Below the pieces are notes generated by a model that did no database searches, was not told where the DNA came from, and saw nothing but the letters and a program-made list of their open reading frames with translations. Shown here in pieces: positions 1 through 8,323 of a DNA stretch of 64,000 nucleotides. Numbering within the stretch: the stretch's first letter is position 1; each line of letters starts with the position of its first letter. The stretch is from contig NZ_FTPR01000001.1 of assembly GCF_900156505.1 (NCBI RefSeq), forward strand, positions 682,001 to 746,000, written 5' to 3'. This DNA comes from Yoonia rosea. GTDB lineage: Bacteria; Pseudomonadota; Alphaproteobacteria; Rhodobacterales; Rhodobacteraceae. The position numbers were made by a program, and so were the translations under genes.

Positions 1-457
1 CGAGGTCATCATCACGGAAGCGGGGCAGAATTTCGTTGTCGATGATGCTTTGGGCAATCCGGTCCGGCAGCCCGTCTTCCAGCCCGCGCCCTACCTCGAT
101 GCGCACCCTGCGATCATTGGGGGCCACCAAGAGCAACACACCATTATCGGCATTTGACTGCCCAATGCCCCATGTATTCCCGAGCCAGCGCCCGTAGCGT
201 TCGACCGTCCAGCCCGCAAGCGTGTTGACGGTCACCACCACGACCTGGTCGGTTGTTTGCGCCTCGAAGGCTTTGGCCGTGTCGGTCAGGCTCTTGATGG
301 CCGAGATGCTCAAAATGCCAGCCTGATCCGTCACCCAGAACTGATCTTCGGGGGCGTTGTCAGGTGCTTGTGCGAGTGCGGCCGAGAACCAGAGGAATGG
401 TACGAACACGCAGGCCCACACCATTCTCTGGCAGAGACAAAAGACTGTCTTTCGCAT
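1..457 (-). CDS. TPM-domain (YgcG-type) exported protein, partial
   Basis: The frame runs leftward off the window, so only the first 152 codons are present. The start at 457 gives a signal peptide: a basic start, a hydrophobic core (about residues 12-27) and an ALAQA cleavage region. The mature part matches the TPM fold: a DQAG-ILS start, a QVVVVTVN strand, then DNGVLLLVAPNDRRVRIEVGRG and an end resembling the 'I..E.LPRFRDDD' part of the family. TPM proteins are small periplasmic or membrane-anchored domains; some have phosphatase activity and others assist respiratory or photosystem assembly. The C-terminal half, which would show whether there is a membrane anchor or Gly-rich tail, is missing. 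It lies downstream of puuD on the same strand, 86 bp away, with no obvious link to urate breakdown. Confidence 0.8.
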   Translation of the reverse strand, partial: MRKTVFCLCQRMVWACVFVPFLWFSAALAQAPDNAPEDQFWVTDQAGILSISAIKSLTDTAKAFEAQTTDQVVVVTVNTLAGWTVERYGRWLGNTWGIGQSNADNGVLLLVAPNDRRVRIEVGRGLEDGLPDRIAQSIIDNEILPRFRDDDL

Positions 458-543
458 GTCTGCCCTTTCGTGTGGCTCTGTCTGGTGCAGAGCATACGAC
501 AAGGACATTGATTTTCATACACTTTTGGGGGTGTTGCATGAAC

Positions 544-1779
544 TTAGCTGCCGTTGCGTACCTCACGCACCCACGCAACAAGTGTCGCACGCGCCTCGGG
601 GTCCATCTGGACGGCGTTGGGTGGGGGCATCGCATGACTGACACCCGCTTGCAGGTAAATCTGGCTGGCGTGGCGCGCCACATCGCTGGGGGTTTCCAGA
701 TACACACCTTTGGGCGCCCACTGCATATTGCCCCAGACGGGTTCGCGTGCGTGGCACATGGAACAATTGCCGATCACCGTGTTGTAGGCCGCTTCAAACC
801 CGTCGGCAGATGCGAACCGTTCCTCATAGGCGGTCAGCGGGCGCGCCTCGGCCTCTTGCCATGTATCGCCCGTGCGGACCGTGGACAGCCACGCGATGAT
901 AATCATCAGCAACACCGTCACCGCCCATGTCCAATGCGGCCCTTCGCCGGTCTTGTGCATCGTGTTGAAGTAATGCCGGATCGTGACGCCAGTCAAAAAG
1001 ATCAGGCTTGCGATGATCCAGGAATACTCTGTGCCAAAGGCCAGCGGATAGTGGTTCGACAGCATCAGAAACACGACCGGAAGCGTCAGATAGTTGTTAT
1101 GGGTGGAACGTACCTTGGCGATCTTGCCGTATTTCGCATCAGGTGTGCGGCCTGCTTTCAGGTCAGCTACGACAATGCGCTGGTTCGGCATGATCTGGAA
1201 AAACACGTTGGCGGTCATGATGGTGGCGGTGAAAGCGCCCAGGTGCAGCAGCGCCGCACGCCCCGTAAAGACCTGATTATAGCCCCATGACATCACCACG
1301 AGGATCACGAAAAGCAGCAGCATAAGCAGGGTCGGCTGCTCGCTTAGTTTCGATTTGCACATCGCGTCATAGGCCAGCCAGCCGATTGTCAGTGATCCAC
1401 CCGAGATCAGTATACCTTGCCAAAGCGCCAGATCGGCCTTGGTGGGGTCTAACAGGTAAAGTTCGCCACCGACCCAGTAAACGATCATCAAAAGCGCCGC
1501 ACCCGAGAGCCAGGTGGAGTAGCTTTGCCATTTATGCCACGTCAGATTTTCGGGCATCTGTGCCGGTGCGACCATGTATTTTTGCGTGTGATAAAACCCG
1601 CCGCCATGGACTTCCCATTCCTCACCAGACACACCCTCGGGCATGTTGGGGGCGGGTTTCAGCATCAGATCAAGCGCAATGAAATAGAACGACGCGCCGA
1701 TCCACGCCATCGCCGTGATGACATGCAGCCAGCGGACCGAAAAGGCGATCCAGTCCCAGAAAATAGCAAGATCATACAT
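544..1779 (-). CDS. puuD: Urate hydroxylase PuuD, membrane-bound with C-terminal cytochrome c
   Basis: This 411-residue protein oxidises urate to 5-hydroxyisourate at the inner membrane and passes electrons to a c-type haem, unlike soluble uricase, which uses oxygen directly. The N-terminal ~300 residues hold about eight hydrophobic segments, including the HVITAMAWIGASFYF segment typical of the family. The C-terminal domain has a haem motif CSMCH at residues 339-343 and a later MPPP segment supplying the probable axial Met. The ATG at 1779 follows GGGGA and is preferred over a longer in-frame start. Genes for the next step (uraH) and later steps lie 1-3 kb away. A LysR gene is divergent, with 101 bp between the starts. 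Function follows from the PuuD family (known from Agrobacterium); assignment is firm. Confidence 0.93.
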   Translation of the reverse strand: MYDLAIFWDWIAFSVRWLHVITAMAWIGASFYFIALDLMLKPAPNMPEGVSGEEWEVHGGGFYHTQKYMVAPAQMPENLTWHKWQSYSTWLSGAALLMIVYWVGGELYLLDPTKADLALWQGILISGGSLTIGWLAYDAMCKSKLSEQPTLLMLLLFVILVVMSWGYNQVFTGRAALLHLGAFTATIMTANVFFQIMPNQRIVVADLKAGRTPDAKYGKIAKVRSTHNNYLTLPVVFLMLSNHYPLAFGTEYSWIIASLIFLTGVTIRHYFNTMHKTGEGPHWTWAVTVLLMIIIAWLSTVRTGDTWQEAEARPLTAYEERFASADGFEAAYNTVIGNCSMCHAREPVWGNMQWAPKGVYLETPSDVARHASQIYLQAGVSHAMPPPNAVQMDPEARATLVAWVREVRNGS

Positions 1780-1880
1780 GGCGTGTCCCCGTTTTGCCTT
1801 GGCGTCAGCCCATCCTATGCGAGCGCGGATTGTTCTGCTATTCCTTGTAGAGGCCAAACAGCATCAAAAAAAACAATCAA

Positions 1881-2801
1881 ATGTCTTATCTCGACAATAT
1901 CCGCACATTCGTCCGTGTCTACGAGCTGGGCAGCATGTCTGCCGCCGCGCGCGATCTGCGGATTTCGCCTGCGGTCACGTCCGCGCGAATTTCCCAGCTT
2001 GAGGGGCATCTGAGCGTCCGTCTGTTCCAGCGCACCACGCGGAGCCTGACGCCGACCGAACAGGGCAGGGCGTTCTATGGCGGCGCTTGCGAGATACTGG
2101 AAAGCGTGGCGAATGCTGAAACCCAAGTGGTCAATATCACCGAAAATCCCAAAGGCGCGCTCTATGTGGCGGCCCCGTTAGGGGTTGGGCGGCGGTTGAT
2201 TGCGCCACATGTGCCGGATTTTCTGGCACTTTATCCCGAAATCACCCTGCGACTGCGTCTGACGGATCGCAAAGTGGACCTGACGACGGAAGGTCTGGAC
2301 CTCGCGTTCTTTCTGGGTGAGCCGGAGGATAGCAACCTGCGTATCCGCAAGATCGCTGATGTGCAGCGGATCTTGTGCGCCGCACCGGCCTATATTGCCA
2401 AGCGTGGAACCCCTGCCTCGGGCGACGATCTGATCGCGGACCGCCATGAATGTCTGAACCTGCGCTTTCCTGGTGCGTCGGAATTTCAATGGCGCCTGAT
2501 GACGCAAGAGGGGCCGAAGAAATTTCGTGTCCAAGGCCGCTACGAATCCGATGATGGGGATGTGCTGACGGATTGGGCGCTGTCGGGTAATGGCATCGCG
2601 ATGAAACCTGTCTTCGAAGTGGCCGAGCATATCAAGGCGGGCCGATTGGTGCCCGTTGCGACCAAGACGCCGCCCGTGCCGATCCAGATGGCGTGTCTGT
2701 TCACGCATCGGCGGCGGCAAGACCCAAAAACGCGCCTGTTTATGGATTTCGTGATCGACCGGATCAGCGCCGTCGTGCGCGGCGATCAGGACCCGCGGTA
2801 A
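1881..2801 (+). CDS. LysR-family transcriptional regulator
   Basis: This is a 306-residue LysR regulator. The winged helix-turn-helix is in residues 1-60 (a [20 protein letters not shown] helix pair, then [15 protein letters not shown]), followed by a periplasmic-binding-protein-like effector domain (about 90-290) with the usual [12 protein letters not shown] and [10 protein letters not shown] segments. It belongs to the CrgA/AaeR-like group that often controls nearby catabolic genes. Its start is 101 bp from the divergent puuD start, so the shared intergenic region is the likely operator, and a purine-derived ligand is plausible. Its 3' end overlaps the convergent uraH gene by 16 bp. The family is certain; the target and ligand are inferred from position only. 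Confidence 0.9.
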   Translation: MSYLDNIRTFVRVYELGSMSAAARDLRISPAVTSARISQLEGHLSVRLFQRTTRSLTPTEQGRAFYGGACEILESVANAETQVVNITENPKGALYVAAPLGVGRRLIAPHVPDFLALYPEITLRLRLTDRKVDLTTEGLDLAFFLGEPEDSNLRIRKIADVQRILCAAPAYIAKRGTPASGDDLIADRHECLNLRFPGASEFQWRLMTQEGPKKFRVQGRYESDDGDVLTDWALSGNGIAMKPVFEVAEHIKAGRLVPVATKTPPVPIQMACLFTHRRRQDPKTRLFMDFVIDRISAVVRGDQDPR

Positions 2802-3139
2802 GTGCTATAGCCGAAGGGCGAGAGCAGCAGCGGCACATGATAATGCGATGCGTCCGACATGCCAAAGCGGATCGGAATGATGTCCAGAAAACGCGGGTCT
2901 TCGGGCGGAGTGCCGACCGCATCAAGATAGGCACCTGCGTGGAACACCAACTCATATGTGCCGGTTGCGAATTGATCCGCAGGCAGGATTTGTTCATCCG
3001 TGCGCCCGTCATCATTCGTGACCAAGGTCTTGAGCAGGCTGCGCGTCTCGCCCGCAATCGCAAAAAGCTCAATTTTGAGGCCTTGCGCCGGACAACCGCG
3101 CGCCGTGTCCAGAACATGTGTTGTCAGATAACCGCTCAT
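2786..3139 (-). CDS. uraH: 5-hydroxyisourate hydrolase
   Basis: This 117-residue transthyretin-like enzyme hydrolyses 5-hydroxyisourate, the PuuD product, to OHCU. Diagnostic sequences are the N-terminal THVLDTARG block and the C-terminal YRGS tetrapeptide that separates HIU hydrolases from transthyretin. Residues [17 protein letters not shown] close the active site. The ATG at 3139 follows GGAG; a longer in-frame start nine codons upstream adds only non-family residues. The gene is convergent with the LysR gene and divergent from the fused puuE-uraD gene, whose product takes over the next two steps. The length is normal for the family. Confidence 0.95.
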   Translation of the reverse strand: MSGYLTTHVLDTARGCPAQGLKIELFAIAGETRSLLKTLVTNDDGRTDEQILPADQFATGTYELVFHAGAYLDAVGTPPEDPRFLDIIPIRFGMSDASHYHVPLLLSPFGYSTYRGS

Positions 3140-3288
3140 TGCGCTGCTCCTTTGATGCTGTTCCACTTAGTGCCAGAAAGGCAGATGAAGCGCAAAGCGA
3201 CGCAAACAAGAGGCTCTTTCGCATATTTTTTGAAAAAGAAAATCATTGCTTTGCTTTATAGGAAATTAACTTTGAAGAGGAACATGGC

Positions 3289-4701
3289 TTGACCCGCTAC
3301 CCCCGCGACATGACCGGATACGGACCCAACCCGCCCGCTGCCAACTGGCCGAACGGGGCGAAAATCGCTGTGCAGATCGTGCTGAACTACGAAGAAGGCG
3401 GCGAAAACAATATCTTGCATGGCGATGCTGCATCCGAGGCGTTTCTGTCCGAGATCACAGGTGCATCACCTTGGCCCGGCCAGCGGCACTGGAACATGGA
3501 ATCGATCTATGAATACGGCGCGCGGGCAGGGTTCTGGCGTCTGCACCGTTTGCTGCGCGATCTGCCGATTACCATTTACGGTGTCGCCACCGCCTTGGCC
3601 CGTGCACCGGAGCAGGTTGCTGCAATGCAATCTTCCGGTTGGGAAATCGCCAGCCATGGCTTGAAATGGGTCGAGCACAAAGACATGCCCGAGGACGTGG
3701 AGCGCGCGCAAATCGCCGAGGCGATCCGCCTGCATACCGAGGTAACGGGTGCTGCACCACGCGGCTGGTACACGGGCCGCTGTTCCAACAATACCGTGCG
3801 TCTGGTCGCTGAAACCGGCCAGTTCGCCTATGTGGCCGATAGCTATGCCGATGATCTGCCGTATTGGATGCAGTTCGGCCGCACCGACCAGTTGATCGTG
3901 CCCTATACGATGGACTGCAACGATATGCGTTTTGGCATTCAGGCGGGGTTCACAAATGGCGACCAGTTTGAAAGCTATCTGCGTGACAGCTTTGATGTGC
4001 TTTATGCCGAAGGTGCCGCAGGTGCGCCCAAAATGCTGTCGATTGGTTTGCATTGCCGTCTAATGGGGCGTCCGGGCCGCGCGGCGGCACTGGCGCGGGT
4101 GATTGATTATTTCAAGTCACACGATGATGTCTGGTTCGCCACCCGCGAACAAATTGCAGATCATTGGGCGGCACAGCACCCTGCACCAAACGCTGTGCGC
4201 CCGTCTGAAATGGACCGCGACACTTTCGTTGCGGCCTTTGGCGGTATCTTCGAGCATAGCCCGTGGATTGCCGAAGGCGCCCATGCGCTTGAATTGGGGC
4301 CGACCCATGACACCGCCATTGGCGTGCACAGCGCGCTGGCGCGGGTATTCCGCTCTGGGTCCGAAGAACAGCGCCTGAATGTGCTCAAGGCGCACCCGGA
4401 TCTGGCGGGCAAACTGGCGGCGGCGGGCAAACTGACGGCGGAAAGCACGGCCGAGCAGGCGGGGGCAGGGCTTGACCTGCTGACCGACGACGAACGCGCG
4501 GCGTTCCAGTCGCTCAACGCGCAATACGTCGCGCGGCATGGTTTCCCCTTCATCATCGCGGTGAAGGACCACGACAAGGCCTCAATTCTTGCCGCATTCC
4601 ACCGCCGGATCGAGAATGACCGCGACACCGAATTCGCCGAGGCCTGCCGTCAGGTTGAACGCATTGCACAGTTGCGCCTGATCGAAAAGCTGGGCGCATG
4701 A
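3289..4701 (+). CDS. puuE: Fused allantoinase (PuuE) and OHCU decarboxylase (UraD)
   Basis: One 470-residue chain carries two enzymes. Residues ~1-300 are the polysaccharide-deacetylase-type, metal-independent allantoinase PuuE, with PRDMTGYGPNPP, EGGENN, EIASHGLKW and the GLHCRLMGRPGR block. Residues ~312-470 are OHCU decarboxylase, with the hallmark EHSPW (catalytic His region) and HPDLAG motifs. The C-terminal domain makes S-allantoin and the N-terminal domain opens it to allantoate, so consecutive steps are joined. The start is a TTG at 3289 behind AGAGGA; the nearby ATG (3284) is in another frame and stops after two codons. allA follows with an ATGA overlap, showing translational coupling. 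Such fusions occur in Alphaproteobacteria. Confidence 0.93.
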   Translation: MTRYPRDMTGYGPNPPAANWPNGAKIAVQIVLNYEEGGENNILHGDAASEAFLSEITGASPWPGQRHWNMESIYEYGARAGFWRLHRLLRDLPITIYGVATALARAPEQVAAMQSSGWEIASHGLKWVEHKDMPEDVERAQIAEAIRLHTEVTGAAPRGWYTGRCSNNTVRLVAETGQFAYVADSYADDLPYWMQFGRTDQLIVPYTMDCNDMRFGIQAGFTNGDQFESYLRDSFDVLYAEGAAGAPKMLSIGLHCRLMGRPGRAAALARVIDYFKSHDDVWFATREQIADHWAAQHPAPNAVRPSEMDRDTFVAAFGGIFEHSPWIAEGAHALELGPTHDTAIGVHSALARVFRSGSEEQRLNVLKAHPDLAGKLAAAGKLTAESTAEQAGAGLDLLTDDERAAFQSLNAQYVARHGFPFIIAVKDHDKASILAAFHRRIENDRDTEFAEACRQVERIAQLRLIEKLGA

Positions 4702-5183
4702 GCACAGAATTGCATCTTGAACCTTTGACGAAAGAGGCGTTCGCACCGTTCGGTGATGTGCTGGATGTGGCGGGTGATCCGGACAAGATCATCAATCAGG
4801 GGCTTTGCGGGCGCTATCACGACCGCGCAAATATAGACATTGTCGACGGGCGCGCAGGGATCAGCCTTTTCAAGGCTGAGGCGCGGCAGTTTCCGATCAC
4901 GCTCGATATGATGGAACGTCACCCGCAGGGCAGCCAGGCCTTTCTGCCGATGAGTTTTGATCCTTTCGTCGTCATGGTGGCCCCCGATCAGGGTGGCACA
5001 CCGGGCCAGCCGCGCGCGTTTCTGACGACCGCAGGGCAAGGCATCAATTTTGCACGTGGCACATGGCACGGGGTGCTTACACCCATCCATTCGCCCGGCC
5101 TTTTTGCTGTTGTAGACCGGATCGGGGAGGGTCCGAACCTGCAAGAGCATTGGTTCGACACGCCATTCATCATCATGGAGTGA
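4698..5183 (+). CDS. allA: Ureidoglycolate lyase
   Basis: This 161-residue cupin-fold enzyme splits S-ureidoglycolate into glyoxylate and urea, the last step of the ureide branch. Family blocks are FAPFGDVLD near the N-terminus, RANIDIVDGRAG, LDMMERHPQGSQAFLP, FVVMVAP, and GINFARGTWHGVL with the conserved histidine. Its ATG overlaps the stop of puuE-uraD (ATGA), so the two are translated together. A purine permease starts 57 bp downstream on the same strand, giving a puuE/uraD-allA-permease unit. The substrate would come from AllE, encoded 4 kb away. Length and motifs are complete. Confidence 0.94.
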   Translation: MSTELHLEPLTKEAFAPFGDVLDVAGDPDKIINQGLCGRYHDRANIDIVDGRAGISLFKAEARQFPITLDMMERHPQGSQAFLPMSFDPFVVMVAPDQGGTPGQPRAFLTTAGQGINFARGTWHGVLTPIHSPGLFAVVDRIGEGPNLQEHWFDTPFIIME

Positions 5184-5239
5184 AAAGACATTTGCCGGCG
5201 GGAAGACTGGCGAAATCGTCCAAAGGGAGGGACAAGACT

Positions 5240-6673
5240 ATGGCTGACAACGCAATCGGAACACCGGAGCAGCTCCGCGATCCGAACTATACACCGGCAC
5301 TTCATCGGGCCATTCCGCTCGGTATCCAGCATGTGCTGGCGATGTTCGTGTCCAACGTCACGCCTGCGATCATTATTGCAGGGGCGGCAGGTTTCGGGTT
5401 CGGATCAGATGCGGGCGCCCAAGGGTTCCCTGACATGACCTACCTGATCCAGATGTCGATGCTGTTTGCCGGCATCGCGACATTGTTCCAGACCATCGGC
5501 TTTGGCCCCGTGGGTGCGCGTCTGCCCATCGTACAGGGCACCAGTTTTGCCTTTATTCCCATCATGATCCCGCTTGTGGCGGGCAAAGGCGTGGATGCAC
5601 TGCCTGCGCTTTTCGGCGGTGTGATGATTGGTGGCCTGTTTCACATGCTAATTGCCACCTTCATCGGCAAAATCCGCTTTGCGCTGCCGCCGCTTGTCAC
5701 CGGTCTGGTCGTCACTATGATCGGGCTGGCGCTGGTCAAAGTCGGCATCCAGTATGCCGCCGGTGGCGTGCCTGCGATCAATGCGCCGGAATACGGCTCG
5801 CTTCTGAATTGGTCTGCGGCTTTGGTTGTGATCTTTGTGACCCTCGGCCTCAAGTTCTATGCCAAGGGCATGCTGGCTGTTTCCGCTGTCGTGATCGGTA
5901 TTCTTGTGGGCTATGTCTATGCGATGCTTATGGGGATGGTCACCGTCGAAGGGATCGCCGCAAGCTGGAACCGCGCTGCACCTATCGCATTCCCCAGCCC
6001 CTTCAAATACGGGTTTGAACTCAGCTTTGCCGCGATTATCGGGTTCTGCCTGATGGCCTTCGTCTCGGCAGTGGAAACCGTGGGCGACGTGTCGGGGATC
6101 ACCAAAGGCGGTGCAGGGCGCGAAGCCACCGATAAGGAAATTACCGGCGCGACCTATGCCGACGGTTTCGGCACAGCCGTCGCTGGCGTGTTCGGCGGTT
6201 TTCCGAATACATCCTTCAGCCAGAACGTGGGCCTGATCGCCATGACCGGCGTGATGAGCCGCCATGTGGTGACCATCGGCGCGATCTTCCTGATCATCTG
6301 TGGCCTGATCCCCAAGGTGGGTGCTGTGATCAACACGGTCCCGATTGAGGTCTTGGGTGGCGGTGTCATCGTGATGTTCGGCATGGTGGTTGCAGCGGGT
6401 ATCTCGATGCTTTCCGACGTCAATTGGAACCGCCGGAACATGGTGATCTTTGCGATTGCCCTGTCAATCGGTCTGGGGCTGCAACTGGATCCCAAGGCGG
6501 TGCAATACCTGCCCGATACGCTGCGCATCCTGATGACATCCGGCCTGTTGCCTGCTGCGGTGATTGCCATCGTGCTGAACCTGATCTTGCCAGAGCATTT
6601 GTCAGACGAAGCCACCGAGGAAGTCTCGGGCGGTATGACAGGACATGGCAATGGGTCGTTGCCCAAGTCGTAA
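5240..6673 (+). CDS. NCS2 nucleobase/urate permease
   Basis: This 477-residue inner-membrane protein of the nucleobase:cation symporter-2 family imports purines or urate, probably with protons. It has about 12-14 hydrophobic segments, the N-terminal PLGIQHVLAMFVSNVTPAIIIAG core and the signature QNVGLIAMTGV segment in the second half. The ATG at 5240 follows GGGAGG at good spacing; longer frames run back over the end of allA in another phase and are rejected. The context (urate hydroxylase, HIU hydrolase, allantoinase) points to urate, xanthine or a related purine rather than uracil. An intrinsic terminator follows 22 bp after the stop. Confidence 0.9.
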   Translation: MADNAIGTPEQLRDPNYTPALHRAIPLGIQHVLAMFVSNVTPAIIIAGAAGFGFGSDAGAQGFPDMTYLIQMSMLFAGIATLFQTIGFGPVGARLPIVQGTSFAFIPIMIPLVAGKGVDALPALFGGVMIGGLFHMLIATFIGKIRFALPPLVTGLVVTMIGLALVKVGIQYAAGGVPAINAPEYGSLLNWSAALVVIFVTLGLKFYAKGMLAVSAVVIGILVGYVYAMLMGMVTVEGIAASWNRAAPIAFPSPFKYGFELSFAAIIGFCLMAFVSAVETVGDVSGITKGGAGREATDKEITGATYADGFGTAVAGVFGGFPNTSFSQNVGLIAMTGVMSRHVVTIGAIFLIICGLIPKVGAVINTVPIEVLGGGVIVMFGMVVAAGISMLSDVNWNRRNMVIFAIALSIGLGLQLDPKAVQYLPDTLRILMTSGLLPAAVIAIVLNLILPEHLSDEATEEVSGGMTGHGNGSLPKS

Positions 6674-6694
6674 ATGCTAAAGGCATAAAGGAAG

Positions 6695-6724
6695 AAAGGC
6701 CCGGTCGGTTGACCGGACCTTTTT
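6695..6724. terminator. Rho-independent terminator between permease and ABC genes
   Basis: A stem of six perfect pairs (CCGGTC/GACCGG, loop GGTT) extends past one C-A mismatch by five more pairs and ends in a T-run on the plus strand. It sits between two convergent genes and can serve both strands; on the minus strand the stem is followed by CCTTTCTT, so it is stronger for the plus strand. Confidence 0.85.
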
Positions 6725-6725
6725 G

Positions 6726-7484
6726 TTAGGTTGCTTCGCGGTCAGCCCAGCCTGCAAAGATGCGTTCGAGAAAGATCACCGCGTAGTAAAGAACGATCCC
6801 GAGGAAGGCGAGCGCGATGAGCACGGCAAACATCAACGGATAATCTCCGTTGGTTTCGCCGGATTTGAACAACGCGCCAAGACCGCGCCCGTGCGGGCTG
6901 ACAATCTCGACAAGGTTCGTGCCGATAAAAGCCAAAGTGGCCGAGACCTTCAGCGCGCCGAAGAATTCCGGCAACGTCTTGGGCAGGGCAATTTTCCAGA
7001 ATATCGTGGCTTTCGATGCCCCCAATGCGCGCAGGATATCGCGGTATTCGGGCTCTAGCGTCGACAGTCCGATCCCGACAGAGACAGCAATCGGAAAGAA
7101 CGAGATCATAAAGGCCATCAGCACCGTGTTGAAATCATGCTGCCCGATGAAGAGCAGCGAAATGACAGGGACTAAGGTTGCTTTGGGGATTGCGTTAAAG
7201 CCGATCAGCAGCGGATAAAGCGCATCGCGCGCGATCCGTGAAAAGCCGATAATCATGCCAATGGCGGTGCCCACGATCACAGCAAGGAAAAGACCCACCA
7301 CCGTGCGCCAGAGCGTCTGCCAGCCCATCTCTAGAAACAGCTCTTTGTACTTCCAGAACGCAGGAGGGAGGTCAGAGGGTGAGGCCATTTTGAAGTTCGG
7401 CCAGCCATTGGCCCAGACCAACAGCTCCCACAGACCCAGAAAGATGATGATTGCGATGATCGGGGTGGCGATTTTACTGAACAT
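6726..7484 (-). CDS. ABC transporter permease, SsuC/TauC-type
   Basis: This 252-residue permease of the nitrate/sulfonate/taurine/pyrimidine-precursor class has about six membrane segments. The EAA loop that contacts the ATPase is visible as LRALGASKATIFWKIALPK (about residues 155-173). The start overlaps the end of the ATPase gene by 11 bp, so the two are translationally coupled. Together with the substrate-binding protein upstream it makes a complete importer. The family imports nitrogen- or sulfur-containing small molecules. Its position between a purine permease and AllE suggests a ureide or purine-derived substrate, but substrate cannot be read from sequence. Confidence 0.9.
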   Translation of the reverse strand: MFSKIATPIIAIIIFLGLWELLVWANGWPNFKMASPSDLPPAFWKYKELFLEMGWQTLWRTVVGLFLAVIVGTAIGMIIGFSRIARDALYPLLIGFNAIPKATLVPVISLLFIGQHDFNTVLMAFMISFFPIAVSVGIGLSTLEPEYRDILRALGASKATIFWKIALPKTLPEFFGALKVSATLAFIGTNLVEIVSPHGRGLGALFKSGETNGDYPLMFAVLIALAFLGIVLYYAVIFLERIFAGWADREAT

Positions 7485-8268
7485 CCGTGGTCACCTCGCG
7501 GCCTTGGGCGATCTTGATCTGGTCGCGCAGGATATGCAGCATATCGGCGGCCTTGGGGGTAAACAGCACATCCAGCGTGCGGTCGGCGGGCAGGTCCACG
7601 TCCATCACATATTGTGTGCGGGCAGGTCGGCCGGAGAGCACGATCACCTGATCGCCCAGAAACACGCTTTCGCGCAGATCATGGGTGATCAGCACGGCGG
7701 TGAAGGGTTCGGCAGCGCGCAGATCACGCATCGTTTGCCACAGGTCCTCGCGGGTGAAGGCGTCCAGCGCGCCAAAGGGTTCGTCCATGATCAGAACGTC
7801 GGGCTTATGCACCAGCGACCGGCAGAGCGAGGCCCGCTGGCGCATCCCCCCAGAAAGTTCCGAGGGGCGTTTGTTCTCAAACCCGACCAGCCCCACCATT
7901 TCCAGCAGTTCCATCGCGCGCGCCACACGGTCTTTGCGCGGCATACGGGGGGCTACAATTTCCAGCGGCAGAATGACGTTATCAAGGATTGTGCGCCATT
8001 CCAGCAGCACGGGGTTCTGAAACGCCATGCCCACCGTGTTGCGCGGGCCTTTGACGCGCTCTCCATGCAGCCAGACCTCGCCCTCATCGGGGGTCATGAG
8101 GCCCGCGACAAGCCGCGTCAGCGTCGATTTTCCGCAACCCGAGGGGCCGACGACGGCGGCGAATGTCCCTTCGGGCACAGTCACATCCAGACCGTCCAGA
8201 ACTTCGAGCGGGCCATGGGCAGTCTTATAGGCGTGCTTGACGCCCTTGATTTCTATGAGATTTTCGAT
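7474..8268 (-). CDS. ABC transporter ATP-binding protein, start codon unusual
   Basis: The ATPase partner of the permease has Walker A GPSGCGKST, signature LSGGMRQR, Walker B VLIMDEPFGALD and the H-loop ITHD. The first standard start is a GTG at 8184, but that would remove the first beta strand and the A-loop. The in-frame codons upstream (8185-8268) read as a clear ABC N-terminus (IEIKGVKHAYKT, then GPLEVLDGLDV). No ATG, GTG or TTG lies in frame there. I place the start at an ATC (8268) nine bases after AAGG, just beyond a terminator hairpin. Exact start uncertain; coding upstream of 8184 is well supported. Confidence 0.82.
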   Translation of the reverse strand: MENLIEIKGVKHAYKTAHGPLEVLDGLDVTVPEGTFAAVVGPSGCGKSTLTRLVAGLMTPDEGEVWLHGERVKGPRNTVGMAFQNPVLLEWRTILDNVILPLEIVAPRMPRKDRVARAMELLEMVGLVGFENKRPSELSGGMRQRASLCRSLVHKPDVLIMDEPFGALDAFTREDLWQTMRDLRAAEPFTAVLITHDLRESVFLGDQVIVLSGRPARTQYVMDVDLPADRTLDVLFTPKAADMLHILRDQIKIAQGREVTTDVQ

Positions 8269-8286
8269 GGTCTTAAGCCTTGATGG

Positions 8287-8316
8287 AAAAAGGGCCGCTG
8301 CAATGTGCAGCGGCCC
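8287..8316 (-). terminator. Terminator/attenuator between binding-protein and ATPase genes
   Basis: A perfect 11-bp stem (GGGCCGCTGCA/TGCAGCGGCCC, 3-base loop) is followed by five Ts on the minus strand. It begins 8 bp after the binding-protein stop and ends about 20 bp before the ATPase coding region. Partial read-through would make the binding protein more abundant than the membrane complex, as is usual for ABC importers. Confidence 0.85.
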
Positions 8317-8323
8317 ATTTGTT

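Noticed and set aside
364..1290. 308-codon open frame on the plus strand
   Set aside because: It is antisense to puuD, lacks family-like sequence, and follows from the high third-position GC of the real gene.
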